Source: Clostridiales bacterium (GTDB taxonomy: Bacteria > Bacillota > Clostridia > Oscillospirales > Oscillospiraceae). Taken from it: DNA of 49,297 bases. The notes beneath the pieces were generated by a model that saw nothing but the letters and a program-made list of their open reading frames with translations, made no database searches and had not been told where the DNA came from. Positions 31,686 to 40,991 of the stretch are shown in pieces. The translations under genes and the position numbers were made by a program. The stretch lies in contig JALETK010000010.1 of assembly GCA_022781505.1 (NCBI GenBank), positions 1-49,297 on the forward strand, written 5' to 3'. Each line of letters opens with the position of its first letter. The stretch's first letter is position 1.

Positions 31686-31714
31686 TTGCTTTTTTTCGCC
31701 AATTACGGTACAAT
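31686..31714 (+). promoter_or_regulatory. promoter of the SLH protein gene
   Basis: TTGCTT (31686-31691), 17 bases, TACAAT (31709-31714), 72 bases before the ATG. Between the IS remnant and this promoter (31503-31685) nothing was recognised. Confidence 0.65.
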
Positions 31715-31786
31715 CATATCGTAACCGTTTGCCGCTTTTCCGATTTCCGGAATTGGGGCATCGACCATTTTTAAGGAGGGCATCTC

Positions 31787-34639
31787 ATGAAACACAATAA
31801 AATTCTGGCGCTTCTTCTAGCAATCATTCTGACATTCAGTCTGGCGGCCACCTGCTCTGCCGCGGAGGCGGGGAAGGTGTACACAGACGAGGCGGGAAAT
31901 CTCAGCTATGAGCCCCTGGAACAGGGAGTCTATTCCAACGGTGGGTATACCATTGACAAGTTCTCCCACACCACTCTGGGTGCCGGAGAAATTGACGGCA
32001 TTCTGACCGGGGATGAGCAGGACAGAGGCAACTCCTACTCCTGGTCCATGGCAGAGTCCGGTGACTATATCTACATCGGAACCTGCTACAACTCTACATA
32101 TTACATTTTCCACAACAATGTCACCACCGCGCTGAAGAGAATGCAGGCCAGCGGTATGCTGGACACCGCTGTGGATGCCAGCCGCGTAGCTGCAGACATT
32201 GTTGAGACGATGTTTGGAGTAGACACCTTTGACAAGTCCGGAATGAATGACTGGACGCCGGTGATTATGGCGGTCCACAAGCGCACCGGCGAGGCAAAGG
32301 TGATTTTCCGGGAGCGGGACGTCTGGGCGGAGTACCCCGAGATTTTCCCCGGCTACTCTCCCTATCTTTCCACCAAGAACTATCTGTCCGGTTACCGCAT
32401 GGCCTTTGAGTTCCAGGGCAAGCTATACTTTGCGGGTATGGGCAACCCCACCGCCACGCTGGTGGAAATTGACCCCAAGACCAATGACACGAAAATTGTG
32501 TATTACAACACGAACTATACCCAGGGCGTTTCCAACGGCGTTCATGGCCTCCTGGTGTACGACAATGAGATTCTGATGTGTCTGGCCACGGACAATTATG
32601 ACGGCAAGGGCACGCCCGGCGGCATCATTGTGGCAAGCTCCGATCCCAGTGCCGGCCTCAGCCAGTGGCGGGTGATTGCCGATCAGGATGATTTTGACGG
32701 ACTGCCTGCTGTGATGCAGGTGGACGGCCTGAACGGTGGCGGCATCTGGGACATCATTGAGTACAATGGTCATCTCTATGTCACCGTTGTCACGGATAAG
32801 AACATTGACGGGAAAATCAACAAGCAGGGCTTTGCCATGTACCGGGGGGACAAGCAGGAGGACGGCTCCTTCACCTGGACCCAGATCATTGGCGACCACG
32901 GAACCAGCGGCTACGGCTTTGGCCTGGGCATTGACTACTCCATGTCCTGCAACATGTGGGTCTATGACGGCTATCTGTACCTAGGCACCTACAACGACCC
33001 CATGCTGGACCTGGCGGAGATTCCCTCTACGGGCAATTTTGAACTGCTGTACAATGACCTGGATCACTCCATCTATCTTTACCGGATGGACGAGAAGGAA
33101 GTCTTCCAGCAGATTGGCGGCAAGGACGATAACCCCTATTTCCCGGAGGGCCCCCTGGGCAATCTGGGTGCCGGCCTGGGCAATAACTCCAATCAGTATG
33201 TCTGGCGCTTTGGCGTTCACAACGATGAGCTTTACATCGGCACCTACGATACCTCCACGCTGACTTACCAGTTTACGCAGATTACCGACGGCCAGGTTGC
33301 CAACATGGAGTATGAGGACATCAGCAGCCGGTCGGATGTGCTGGAGGACGCCCTTCTGGAGGTTCTCCAGGCCCACGACAACAAGTATCTGGTTTGGTTC
33401 CTGGACAAGACCCTGTTCTCGGACTACACCGCGAAGCTGTACCAGAGCCTGGCGGCCTTTGCCACCGGCATGTCCGCAGACGAGAACCCGGTGCCGGATT
33501 ACCGCCGGATGCAGGAGGAGTACGAGGCCTATAAGGCCAAGGTCTATGGCCTCCTGGACAAGTATCTGTCCAGCGACAGCTTCTTTGCGGAGTATCAGGC
33601 ACAGACCCAGATGACCATGTACGCCACGGCGGAGGCTGCGCCTGCGGGCTTTGTGGATGATCTGAAAAATGGTATCCGCAGCTCTGTTGATAAGATTTTC
33701 GGGGTGCTGGATCAGGCTGTGTACGACGAGCTGATTCACAACTTTGTCTACTATTTCGGCTGCAACTTCTATGCCCAGCAGTGCGAGAATGGCTTTGACC
33801 TGCTGGTTTCCAACGACGGCGTAAACTTTGACGCCATTACCCGGGACGGCTTCGGAGATTTCTCCAATCACGGCCTGCGGACCATCTGCTCCACGGAGTA
33901 CGGTGTGTACATGGGCACCGCCAACCCCTACTATGGAACCCAGCTGTGGCGCATGTACTCCGACAAGGACCGGTCCATTGAAGAGGACGGCACTTCCGGG
34001 AGGCCGGGTCTGCCCGGCGCAGCCGGCGATGCCACCTTCCCCTGGACGGGCTGCGACGGCGAAGAGGACTGCCCCAGCCACAGCTTTGAGGATGTGGATT
34101 CCAGCAAGTGGTATCATACGGGCGTGGATTACTGCGTTGCGGAAGGGCTGATGAAGGGCTATACCAGCACCTGCTTCGCCCCCAACGAAACTACCACCCG
34201 GGCCATGTTTGCCACGGTTCTGTACCGGATGGCTGGTGAGCCGGCGGTAACGGGGAGCAGCCCCTTTGCCGATGTGGCGGAGGGCACCTGGTATACCAAT
34301 GCCGTCATTTGGGCCAACCAGCAGGGGGTGGTCATGGGCTATGATGAGAACTGCTTCGGGCCCCACGACTTCATTACCCGGGAGCAGATGGTGACTATGA
34401 TGTACCGGTTTGCGAAGAGTCAGGGCCTGGATGTGACAGCCGAGGGGGACCTCAGCGCCTTCCCCGATTTGGGCCAAGCCGGAAAGTATGCTGCTGAGGC
34501 TCTGAAGTGGGCCCAGGGCATTGGCCTTCTCCAGGGCGTGAAGCTGGATCAGCTGGTGATTCTGAATCCCAAGGGAAACGCTACCCGCGCCCAGGTGGCC
34601 ACCATTCTGATGCGGTTTGATCTGATCTTTGGAGACTGA
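31787..34639 (+). CDS. large exported SLH protein with propeller-like N-terminal region
   Basis: 950 residues; AAGGAGGG ahead of the ATG. Signal peptide residues 1-26. The large middle (about 40-560) has recurring short strands with Tyr/Gly and Asp (YIYIGTCYNS, KLYFAGMGNPTATLVEID, HLYVTVVTDK, YLYLGTYND, ELYIGTYDTS), the look of a beta-propeller whose blades carry L-Y-x-G-T motifs. A helical stretch follows (about 560-640), then one more propeller-like segment (YGVYMGTANPYYGTQLWRM). Three SLH repeats end the protein (about 766-822, 828-880, 890-948). No catalytic motif was recognised. Likely a wall-bound binding protein; ligand unknown. It has its own promoter and a hairpin after it. Confidence 0.85.
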   Translation: MKHNKILALLLAIILTFSLAATCSAAEAGKVYTDEAGNLSYEPLEQGVYSNGGYTIDKFSHTTLGAGEIDGILTGDEQDRGNSYSWSMAESGDYIYIGTCYNSTYYIFHNNVTTALKRMQASGMLDTAVDASRVAADIVETMFGVDTFDKSGMNDWTPVIMAVHKRTGEAKVIFRERDVWAEYPEIFPGYSPYLSTKNYLSGYRMAFEFQGKLYFAGMGNPTATLVEIDPKTNDTKIVYYNTNYTQGVSNGVHGLLVYDNEILMCLATDNYDGKGTPGGIIVASSDPSAGLSQWRVIADQDDFDGLPAVMQVDGLNGGGIWDIIEYNGHLYVTVVTDKNIDGKINKQGFAMYRGDKQEDGSFTWTQIIGDHGTSGYGFGLGIDYSMSCNMWVYDGYLYLGTYNDPMLDLAEIPSTGNFELLYNDLDHSIYLYRMDEKEVFQQIGGKDDNPYFPEGPLGNLGAGLGNNSNQYVWRFGVHNDELYIGTYDTSTLTYQFTQITDGQVANMEYEDISSRSDVLEDALLEVLQAHDNKYLVWFLDKTLFSDYTAKLYQSLAAFATGMSADENPVPDYRRMQEEYEAYKAKVYGLLDKYLSSDSFFAEYQAQTQMTMYATAEAAPAGFVDDLKNGIRSSVDKIFGVLDQAVYDELIHNFVYYFGCNFYAQQCENGFDLLVSNDGVNFDAITRDGFGDFSNHGLRTICSTEYGVYMGTANPYYGTQLWRMYSDKDRSIEEDGTSGRPGLPGAAGDATFPWTGCDGEEDCPSHSFEDVDSSKWYHTGVDYCVAEGLMKGYTSTCFAPNETTTRAMFATVLYRMAGEPAVTGSSPFADVAEGTWYTNAVIWANQQGVVMGYDENCFGPHDFITREQMVTMMYRFAKSQGLDVTAEGDLSAFPDLGQAGKYAAEALKWAQGIGLLQGVKLDQLVILNPKGNATRAQVATILMRFDLIFGD

Positions 34640-34701
34640 GTTTCCAGAAGCATATAAAATCCGGAGGGGTCTCTCACCGGTCCGGGACGGATGAAAAAGC
34701 G

Positions 34702-34727
34702 GGGGGTGTCTCATTTGGGACACCCCC
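34702..34727 (+). terminator. terminator-like hairpin after the SLH protein gene
   Basis: GGGGGTGTC and GACACCCCC (34702-34710, 34719-34727) around an 8-base loop, 62 bases after the stop. The T tract is poor on plus (TTGCCC) and better on minus. Confidence 0.5.
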
Positions 34728-34754
34728 TTGCCCGATTAAAGAAGGAGACAAGCT

Positions 34755-35408
34755 ATGTATATTCGTAACAACAGGCTCTCTGCCTGCCTGAAGGGGCTGA
34801 TTTCCCTGTCCGCCTTTCTGGGCATTTTGCTCCAGTGCGGCGTTTTCAGTGGGAGCCTGAACCTGACGGTGCTCACCTACTATACTATGATGAGCAACAT
34901 TGCCTGTGCAGTCTATTATCTGCCGGCTGCCATTTATCAGGCCAGGAAAGGGGAGACTCTGCTGCCAAAATGGAAGGGAGCCCTGGTGATGTGTATTACC
35001 GTTACCGGACTGGTATATCAGACCCTTCTGAGCGGCAGATTTGAAATGCAGGGGACCCTGCTCCTGTCCACGCTGCTGCTTCATTATGTGGTTCCTGTGG
35101 CATGTGTTCTGGATTGGCTTCTTTTTGACCGGAAGGGGCGGTATAGCTGGAAGATGCCCCTGGCCTGGATGCTGGCGCCCGGGGCGTACTTTGTCTTTGT
35201 AATGGTAGCCGTCCGGCTGGGGGCCCATTTGGGGCCCTATGGGGAGAAGTATCCCTACTTCTTCATGGATGTGGACACCCTGGGCTTCGGCATGGTTCTG
35301 CTGATTGCTCTGGCCATGGGGGTATTCTTTATAATTCTGGGCTATCTTCTGGTGCTTCTGGACCACAAGCTGGGAAAGAGGGAAGAGAGCCGCCTGGAAA
35401 AAGGGTAA
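34755..35408 (+). CDS. Pr6Pr/FAR-17a-like six-helix membrane protein
   Basis: 217 residues, GAAGGAG 8 bases before the ATG. About six hydrophobic helices spread over the whole length. LTVLTYYTMMSNIACAVYYL near the first loop, HYVVPVACVLDWLLFDRKGR in the middle, and YFFMDVDTLGF before the last helix are the marks of the Pr6Pr / FAR-17a/AIG1-like group. The eukaryotic relatives hydrolyse fatty-acid esters of hydroxy fatty acids with a Thr/His pair, and the Thr in YYTMMSN and His in LLLHYVVPV are in the matching places. Activity of bacterial members is not established. No obvious partner gene. Confidence 0.75.
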   Translation: MYIRNNRLSACLKGLISLSAFLGILLQCGVFSGSLNLTVLTYYTMMSNIACAVYYLPAAIYQARKGETLLPKWKGALVMCITVTGLVYQTLLSGRFEMQGTLLLSTLLLHYVVPVACVLDWLLFDRKGRYSWKMPLAWMLAPGAYFVFVMVAVRLGAHLGPYGEKYPYFFMDVDTLGFGMVLLIALAMGVFFIILGYLLVLLDHKLGKREESRLEKG

Positions 35409-35413
35409 AAAAC

Positions 35414-35438
35414 GGGGCTGTCCCAGCGGGACAGCCCC
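35414..35438 (-). terminator. hairpin terminator between the two small membrane genes
   Basis: GGGGCTGTCCC and GGGACAGCCCC (35414-35424, 35428-35438) around AGC. On minus it is followed by GTTTTTTACCC, so it terminates the leftward gene; it also lies 5 bases after the rightward stop. Confidence 0.8.
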
Positions 35439-35462
35439 CAAACTGTATCCTTCTGCCGCTTC

Positions 35463-35945
35463 TTATGAAGCGTTGATCAGGAGATTTTTTATGGCGTTGC
35501 TCAGCTGCTTGAAGGTAACCTGGGAGCGGAGGTAGAAGCCGCAGGTGCCGTCCGCATCTCTCCAGCGGATATGGGTGCCGCCCTCTGTGTCCAGCTGGGT
35601 CAGGGTCATGGTAGCGCCGTCTGCCAGGTGCAGGACAATCTGCTCGCCCTGGGGGTTGCCGCCCACACCGTAGGGGATGGTGGATCTGTTCAGAAGATAA
35701 GTAAAATAGTAATTGAGCGTGGTGCGGTCCAGGGGAACCTCCTGGCCGTCGTAGGTGGCGTAGGAGCCGGAATCATAGGAGGCGGTGAAGCAGCCGGAGA
35801 TATCCTGATGGAAGTTCTTCCAGCGGATGTTGAGGGAGACTGCAAAGACAGTAAAGACAATCACCGCCAGCAGGGCGCAGGCACCCACCACAGACAGGCC
35901 GGTCAGTATGTACTTACGCAGCTTTCTGATCTTTTTCGATTTCAT
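35463..35945 (-). CDS. single-pass membrane protein of unknown function
   Basis: 160 residues; AAGGAG 9 bases before the ATG. A very basic start (MKSKKIRKLRKYI) leads into one hydrophobic helix (about 14-38, LTGLSVVGACALLAVIVFTV), so the remaining 120 residues are outside the membrane. The outer part (ASYDSGSYATYDGQEVPLDR, then HLADGATMTLTQLDTEGGTH) looks like a small beta-rich domain. I do not recognise a family. The gene is transcribed alone between its own promoter (36025-36053) and the hairpin at 35414-35438. Confidence 0.75.
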   Translation of the reverse strand: MKSKKIRKLRKYILTGLSVVGACALLAVIVFTVFAVSLNIRWKNFHQDISGCFTASYDSGSYATYDGQEVPLDRTTLNYYFTYLLNRSTIPYGVGGNPQGEQIVLHLADGATMTLTQLDTEGGTHIRWRDADGTCGFYLRSQVTFKQLSNAIKNLLINAS

Positions 35946-36024
35946 GAATGGGCTCCTTCCCGGGGCGCCGGACGCTGGCTTGTTTCTGAATGCACCTCTA
36001 TGAAGAAATGTGAGAACTATATAC

Positions 36025-36053
36025 AGTATATTATTTTTTTATCAAAAAGTCAA
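36025..36053 (-). promoter_or_regulatory. promoter of the single-pass membrane protein gene
   Basis: Minus strand TTGACT (36053-36048), 17 bases, TATACT (36030-36025), 79 bases before the ATG. Confidence 0.75.
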
Positions 36054-36167
36054 TACGAATTTCGATGAGACATTTTAAAAATAAAGTGTTTCAGTAAATT
36101 ATTTTCATGGATGTGAAAGAAATGACGGTAAAAGTGAACTCGACAGTAAATTCTAAAAAATGAGTAC

Positions 36168-36196
36168 TGTACAACGGTGAATAGTTGTGCTATAAT
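36168..36196 (+). promoter_or_regulatory. promoter of the subtilase / cohesin-like operon
   Basis: TGTACA (36168-36173), 17 bases, TATAAT (36191-36196) with TGC just before the -10 (extended -10). The leader to the ATG is about 170 bases. Confidence 0.65.
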
Positions 36197-36372
36197 ACAA
36201 GTGACACAGTATCCTAAAGAAATACAAAATCCGTGAGTTTTTTTGAATATTGCTCATGGTATTTACGGATTATGCAAACCAATTGTATATTATCCGGCCT
36301 GTGGGGGAATTCTTTTGGCCGGTAATATAGGCGGCTTTCGCCGTCAATCCAAATATGAAAGAGGTTAAAGCA
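36197..36372 (+). other. long, potentially folded leader of the subtilase gene
   Basis: This untranslated stretch holds two pairing regions: AATCCGT/ACGGATT (36229-36235, 36265-36271) and a longer stem joining about 36287-36299 with 36317-36328 (CCGGCC/GGCCGG plus flanking A/T pairs, one bulge). A small GGCGG-CTTT-CGCC hairpin follows. It does not fit a riboswitch class that I know. Confidence 0.4.
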
Positions 36373-39300
36373 ATGACGAATGGCAAAACCAAACTGCGCT
36401 TTCTGGCTGTGGTCATGACCCTGTGCATGGCTCTGACCCTCTTGCCGGTAAGCAGTTCGGCAGCCGGGCAGGCTGTTACCTATTCTCAGGTGGATAACAG
36501 TGTGCTGTCTGCCGAAGTGACCCAGGGAAATGGGAGCTTTCTGGGGGAGGAGGATGCTCCGCCGGAGGATGAGACGGTTCGCGCCGTGATCTTCCTGAAG
36601 GATGCCTCCCTGGTGGATTCCGGCTATTCCACCATGGGCCTGGCGGACAATGCCGCTGCCATGGCCTACAGTGACAAGCTGGTCAACACCCAGGACAGCG
36701 TCATCCGGCGCATTGAGACCAACGTGCTGAAGGGTGAAGCCCTGGATGTGATCTATCAGTTCACCATCGGCGTCAACGCCGTGGCCGTCTCGGTGCCCTA
36801 TGGAAAGCTGGACGAGATTGCCAAGGTACAGGGCGTGGACAAGGTGCTGCTGGACACCCTCTATGAGCTGCCCCAGGAGCCTGCGGACCCGGATACGGGT
36901 ACCTCCGGCGAGATGGTGCAGTCTTACAGCACCTGGGCCGACGGCTACACCGGCGCCGGCTCCCGCATCGCCATCATTGACACCGGCATTGACCGGGACC
37001 ACCCCTCCTTCTCCGAAGAGGGCTTCTATTACGGTCTGGCCACCAGCGCTGCCCGGCAGGGCAAGTCCATTGCAGACTATGACCTGCTGACCCTGGAGGA
37101 TGTGGAAGCGCTTCTGCCCAGGCTCCATGTGAATCCGGAGGACAACCCTGAGAAGTTCTCCGCCGCGGATCTGTACACCAACGCAAAGATTCCCTTTGGC
37201 TTCAACTATATGGCTGAGACCGCCGATTATAACTGCGACGCCATCTCCGGCGATCATGGCTGCCATGTGGCGGGTATTGCCGCCGCCAATACATATGTGC
37301 TCCATCTGGATGCGGATGGCGATCCCTATTATGCCCCCCAGGATCAGGGAGCGACCGGCGTGGCCCCCAACGCTCAGGTGCTCGTGATGAAGGTCTTCAG
37401 TGACGGCTGGGGCGCATTTGAGGCAGACTATATGGCTGCCCTTGAGGATGCCATTCTGCTGGGCTGTGACTCCGTAAACCTGTCCCTGGGCTCCGCCGCT
37501 GCGGGCCGCAGCTTCAGCAGCACCTACGGCGTTCTTCTGAACAGCCTGCTGGAGACGGACACGGTTATGACCAACTCCGCCGGCAACAACGGCAGCTGGG
37601 CGGACAATGAGGTAAACGGCATCGGCCTGACCCGTACCGAGGACATCCGCACCAATACCGGCGGCTCTCCCGGCTCCTACCGCCAGTCCTTTGCCATTGC
37701 CTCCGCCGACAACATTGCCATTACCGGCATCGTGGGCAACTACAATGGTTACATCGCCGCCGTCACCGACACCGGCGATACCTATGGAGCAGCTCCCTTC
37801 CAGACCCTGGACACCAGCGGGGATGGCTCCGGCACGGAGTACCCCTATGTCTTCCTGGGCGACCCCGAGACCGGGGAGGGCATCCATGGCCTGCCGGAGG
37901 ATTTTGAAGGCGTGGATCTCACCGGCAAGATCGTGCTCATCTCCCGGGGCAACAGCTCCTTCTTTGAGAAGGCCAACCTGGCTGTGGAGCACGGAGCGGT
38001 GGCCACCGTCATCTACAACAATGTGGACGGCACCATCAATATGAACCTCACCGGCTACCTCTTCCCCAATCCCGCGGTCTCCATGTCCAAGGCCGACGGA
38101 GACGCCATTTTTGCCGCTTCCGTCAAGAACGAGGAGACCGGCCTGTGGGAGGGCAAGGTCACCGTCACCTCCATTCCTCAGACCGTCTATCTGGATACGG
38201 AGCATGACACCATGAGTTCCTTCAGCTCCTGGGGCTGCGGCGACGATCTGGGTCTGAAGCCCGAGCTCACCGCCCCCGGCGGCAACATCTACTCCACTCT
38301 GGACAACGGAAGCTACGGCCTCATGAGCGGTACCTCCATGGCCGCGCCCAGCGCCACCGGCGCCGCTGCCGTGGTGGCCCAGTACATCAAGGAAAACGGC
38401 CTTGCGGAAAAGACCGGTCTGTCCGTCCGGGAGCTCACCATTGCGCTGCTCATGTCCACGGCCAGAACCATGGTGGATTCCGACACCGGCCTGCCCTTCT
38501 CTCCCCGTCAGCAGGGCGCCGGTCTGACCCAGATTTATGAGGCCGTCACCGCGCCTTCCTATCTCCTGGTGGGCCAGGCGGAGGGCAATGATGGCAAGGT
38601 GAAGCTGGAGCTGGGCGATGATCCCCAGCGCACCGGCGTCTATACCGGAAGCATCTCCATCAACAACTTCTCCGATGAGGATCAGATTTACAGCTTTGAC
38701 AGCGATATTTTCACCTCTGCCGCCGAAGCCATCGACGGTGTGGATTACATGAGCAAACAGGGCTACGCCCTGGAGCCCGCCGTGACCTTCGAGACCGAGG
38801 CTCCCATGACCTATGTTTATGATCTGAACGGCGACGGCGCGGTGGATGCCCAGGACGCCATGGTTCTGCTGAAGGCGGCCAATGGCACCGGACCCGCCCT
38901 CACCGGCGACAAGGTGAACCTCTTTGACTTTGACGCCGACGGCGTCATTACCACCACCGATGCCCAGCTGCTCCTGGCCGCAACCCAGGGCGACACCACC
39001 TGCCTGGATGCGGGCAGCAGCACCTATACGGTGGCTGCGGGCACCAGCGTGGAGGTGAAGTTCACCATCACCCTGTCCGGCGGGGACAAGGCCTATTTTG
39101 AGGCCCACTACCCCAACGGCGGCTATGTGGACGGCTTCCTGTACGCGAACTCCGAGAACGGCGACGGCAAGCAGCTCTCCGTGCCGCTGCTGGCCTTCTA
39201 TGGCAACTGGTCCGATGCCTCCATGTATGAGCACTGGAACCTGCTGGAGGACGAGAACAATGAGAACGCCACCCCCAGCTATATGACCGACTCTCCCGCC

Positions 39301-40959
39301 ATGAACTATTTCACCGTGAAGTTCAAGGGCAGCACCGCCGAGAGCGTCTACTTTGCCAACAGCTGGGCCACCGATGAGGCATACATTGCCGACCGCAATT
39401 CCATCAACAACCGCGCCACTTTGTACCGGGTATTCCCCACGCTTCTGCGCAATACCGCCAACCTCACTGTCACCATCCGGGATGCGGAAACCGGCGAGGA
39501 ATACTTCACCAAGAGCCTTGGCATGGGCACCGGCGCCTATTACTATACCAACGGCGGCGTGTGGCAGGGCCTTGGCTCGGGATACACCATTGACTGGAAG
39601 GTTCTGGACGCCGAGGGCAACCGCCTGGAAGAGGGCACCCAGGTGGAAGTGGAGGTCCGTGCCGCCACGGAGTACAACTGGCAGTACCTTTGGGACGAGG
39701 CCAAAGATGGGTATGATTATCTCAATGGCAGTGTGGTGGGCGAGCTGGGAGAGGGCGCCTACTGGAAGACGGTTATGACCGTGGACAACACCGCCCCTGT
39801 GGCGAACTCCATCGCTGTCACCGCCGACTCCATCACCGGCGAGCGCAGCATGAAGGTGAAGGTTCAGGACAACCGCTACACCGCAGCCGTGCTCCTCATC
39901 TCCCAGAGCAACGCGGTTCTGGCCCGCAGCGCCGTGAACCAGACGGAGCCGGGAGCGGAGTGCACCGTGGACTTTGACCTCTCCGAGATTTACACCAATG
40001 ACTTCTATGTTGGGGTTATTGACTACGCCGGAAACCTCAGCACCTATGCCGTGAATGTGGGCGGCGAGATTCGGATTCCCGATACCAACACAGTTCTGTC
40101 CGCAGCCCTGCAAAAGGATCAGGGCCAGTGGTTTGTCCAGCTGGATGTGGATGAGCAGACGTTTGAGGCCCTCCACGAGACCGCCGGTGAGATTCCCGTT
40201 CTGTCCGTGGCCCGTTCCGCCGACGGAACGCTGTATGCCGCCAGCCAGGAGGTTGTGGACGGCTATCTGGCTTCCTCCCTGTACACCGTAAATGAGGACT
40301 ACACCCTGACCCGGGTGGGCGAGACCCAGGAGCTGGGCTTTACCGATATGTCCTGGGCGCCCACGGTGAACGGCGGCTCTCTCATGGCCACCTACGGCAA
40401 GTATGTTCTGGTGGTGGATACCGCCACCGGCGGCTACCTGGGAGCCTGGGATATCACCACCTACACCGGCGGAGCCTCCGCCGTGGCGCTGGCCTATGCG
40501 CAGACGGTTCCCAACGATTCCTACGGCCAGGTGGACATCTTCCTCATGATGGACAGCAAGGGTATGCTGTACCAGACCGGCTTTGCCGTGAATCCCTCCA
40601 CCGGACAGTACACCATCTTCAAGCCCACGGCCATGCTCCAGGTTCCGAATGTGTACAACACCTTCTATGGAAGCAGCATGTACTGTGAGGACGGAATGCT
40701 CTATATCAGCGCCCTGTCCGCCAGCGGTGAGAGCGTCTATTCTCAGTTGGTCAGCGCCGATCTCACCTCCAGCAACCTCTGGCTCTTTGACCGGGGCCGG
40801 CTGAATACGGCGCCGGTGTGCATCTACGGTGCAACCGCCAAGGAGTCCGGCCAGGAAGCCACCGGGAGCCTGCGGGCCCTGCAGTCCCTTGGAGAGGCAG
40901 TGGAAGCCCGGAGCGATGTCTCTGTTGACCTGTGCCCTGCGCAGCAGCTTGGCCGGTGA
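36373..40959 (+). CDS. exported subtilisin-family (lactocepin/C5a-peptidase-like) protease with internal dockerin
   Basis: 1528 residues from the ATG at 36373 (AGAGG 8 bases ahead; an ATG at 36355 would contain that site). After a signal peptide and propeptide comes the S8 catalytic domain: Asp203 in AIIDTGID, His295 in GDHGCHVAG, Ser655 in MSGTSMAAP, with a PA insert (DLTGKIVLISRGNSSFFEKA) before Ser. A lactocepin-type Fn3-like domain follows, interrupted at about 816-872 by a dockerin-like duplicate: DLNGDGAVDAQDAMVLL and DFDADGVITTTDAQLLL, two calcium loops each ending in a helix. More Ig-like and propeller-like segments complete the protein. There is no SLH, LPXTG or membrane anchor at the C-terminus. 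The next gene encodes a cohesin-like SLH protein, so docking to the wall is likely. Likely targets are extracellular proteins. Confidence 0.92.
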   Translation: MTNGKTKLRFLAVVMTLCMALTLLPVSSSAAGQAVTYSQVDNSVLSAEVTQGNGSFLGEEDAPPEDETVRAVIFLKDASLVDSGYSTMGLADNAAAMAYSDKLVNTQDSVIRRIETNVLKGEALDVIYQFTIGVNAVAVSVPYGKLDEIAKVQGVDKVLLDTLYELPQEPADPDTGTSGEMVQSYSTWADGYTGAGSRIAIIDTGIDRDHPSFSEEGFYYGLATSAARQGKSIADYDLLTLEDVEALLPRLHVNPEDNPEKFSAADLYTNAKIPFGFNYMAETADYNCDAISGDHGCHVAGIAAANTYVLHLDADGDPYYAPQDQGATGVAPNAQVLVMKVFSDGWGAFEADYMAALEDAILLGCDSVNLSLGSAAAGRSFSSTYGVLLNSLLETDTVMTNSAGNNGSWADNEVNGIGLTRTEDIRTNTGGSPGSYRQSFAIASADNIAITGIVGNYNGYIAAVTDTGDTYGAAPFQTLDTSGDGSGTEYPYVFLGDPETGEGIHGLPEDFEGVDLTGKIVLISRGNSSFFEKANLAVEHGAVATVIYNNVDGTINMNLTGYLFPNPAVSMSKADGDAIFAASVKNEETGLWEGKVTVTSIPQTVYLDTEHDTMSSFSSWGCGDDLGLKPELTAPGGNIYSTLDNGSYGLMSGTSMAAPSATGAAAVVAQYIKENGLAEKTGLSVRELTIALLMSTARTMVDSDTGLPFSPRQQGAGLTQIYEAVTAPSYLLVGQAEGNDGKVKLELGDDPQRTGVYTGSISINNFSDEDQIYSFDSDIFTSAAEAIDGVDYMSKQGYALEPAVTFETEAPMTYVYDLNGDGAVDAQDAMVLLKAANGTGPALTGDKVNLFDFDADGVITTTDAQLLLAATQGDTTCLDAGSSTYTVAAGTSVEVKFTITLSGGDKAYFEAHYPNGGYVDGFLYANSENGDGKQLSVPLLAFYGNWSDASMYEHWNLLEDENNENATPSYMTDSPAMNYFTVKFKGSTAESVYFANSWATDEAYIADRNSINNRATLYRVFPTLLRNTANLTVTIRDAETGEEYFTKSLGMGTGAYYYTNGGVWQGLGSGYTIDWKVLDAEGNRLEEGTQVEVEVRAATEYNWQYLWDEAKDGYDYLNGSVVGELGEGAYWKTVMTVDNTAPVANSIAVTADSITGERSMKVKVQDNRYTAAVLLISQSNAVLARSAVNQTEPGAECTVDFDLSEIYTNDFYVGVIDYAGNLSTYAVNVGGEIRIPDTNTVLSAALQKDQGQWFVQLDVDEQTFEALHETAGEIPVLSVARSADGTLYAASQEVVDGYLASSLYTVNEDYTLTRVGETQELGFTDMSWAPTVNGGSLMATYGKYVLVVDTATGGYLGAWDITTYTGGASAVALAYAQTVPNDSYGQVDIFLMMDSKGMLYQTGFAVNPSTGQYTIFKPTAMLQVPNVYNTFYGSSMYCEDGMLYISALSASGESVYSQLVSADLTSSNLWLFDRGRLNTAPVCIYGATAKESGQEATGSLRALQSLGEAVEARSDVSVDLCPAQQLGR

Positions 40960-40991
40960 GCCGGGCCGCCTAGAAAGGAAGGTTATCTCAT

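Noticed and set aside
36228-36372. c-di-GMP (GEMM) riboswitch in the subtilase leader
   Set aside because: GCAAACC occurs, but the second conserved segment and the expected helices are not present.
36214-40176. 1320-codon minus-strand frame over the subtilase gene
   Set aside because: Antisense shadow of the same kind; no motifs and no ribosome site, while the plus frame has the full S8 triad.
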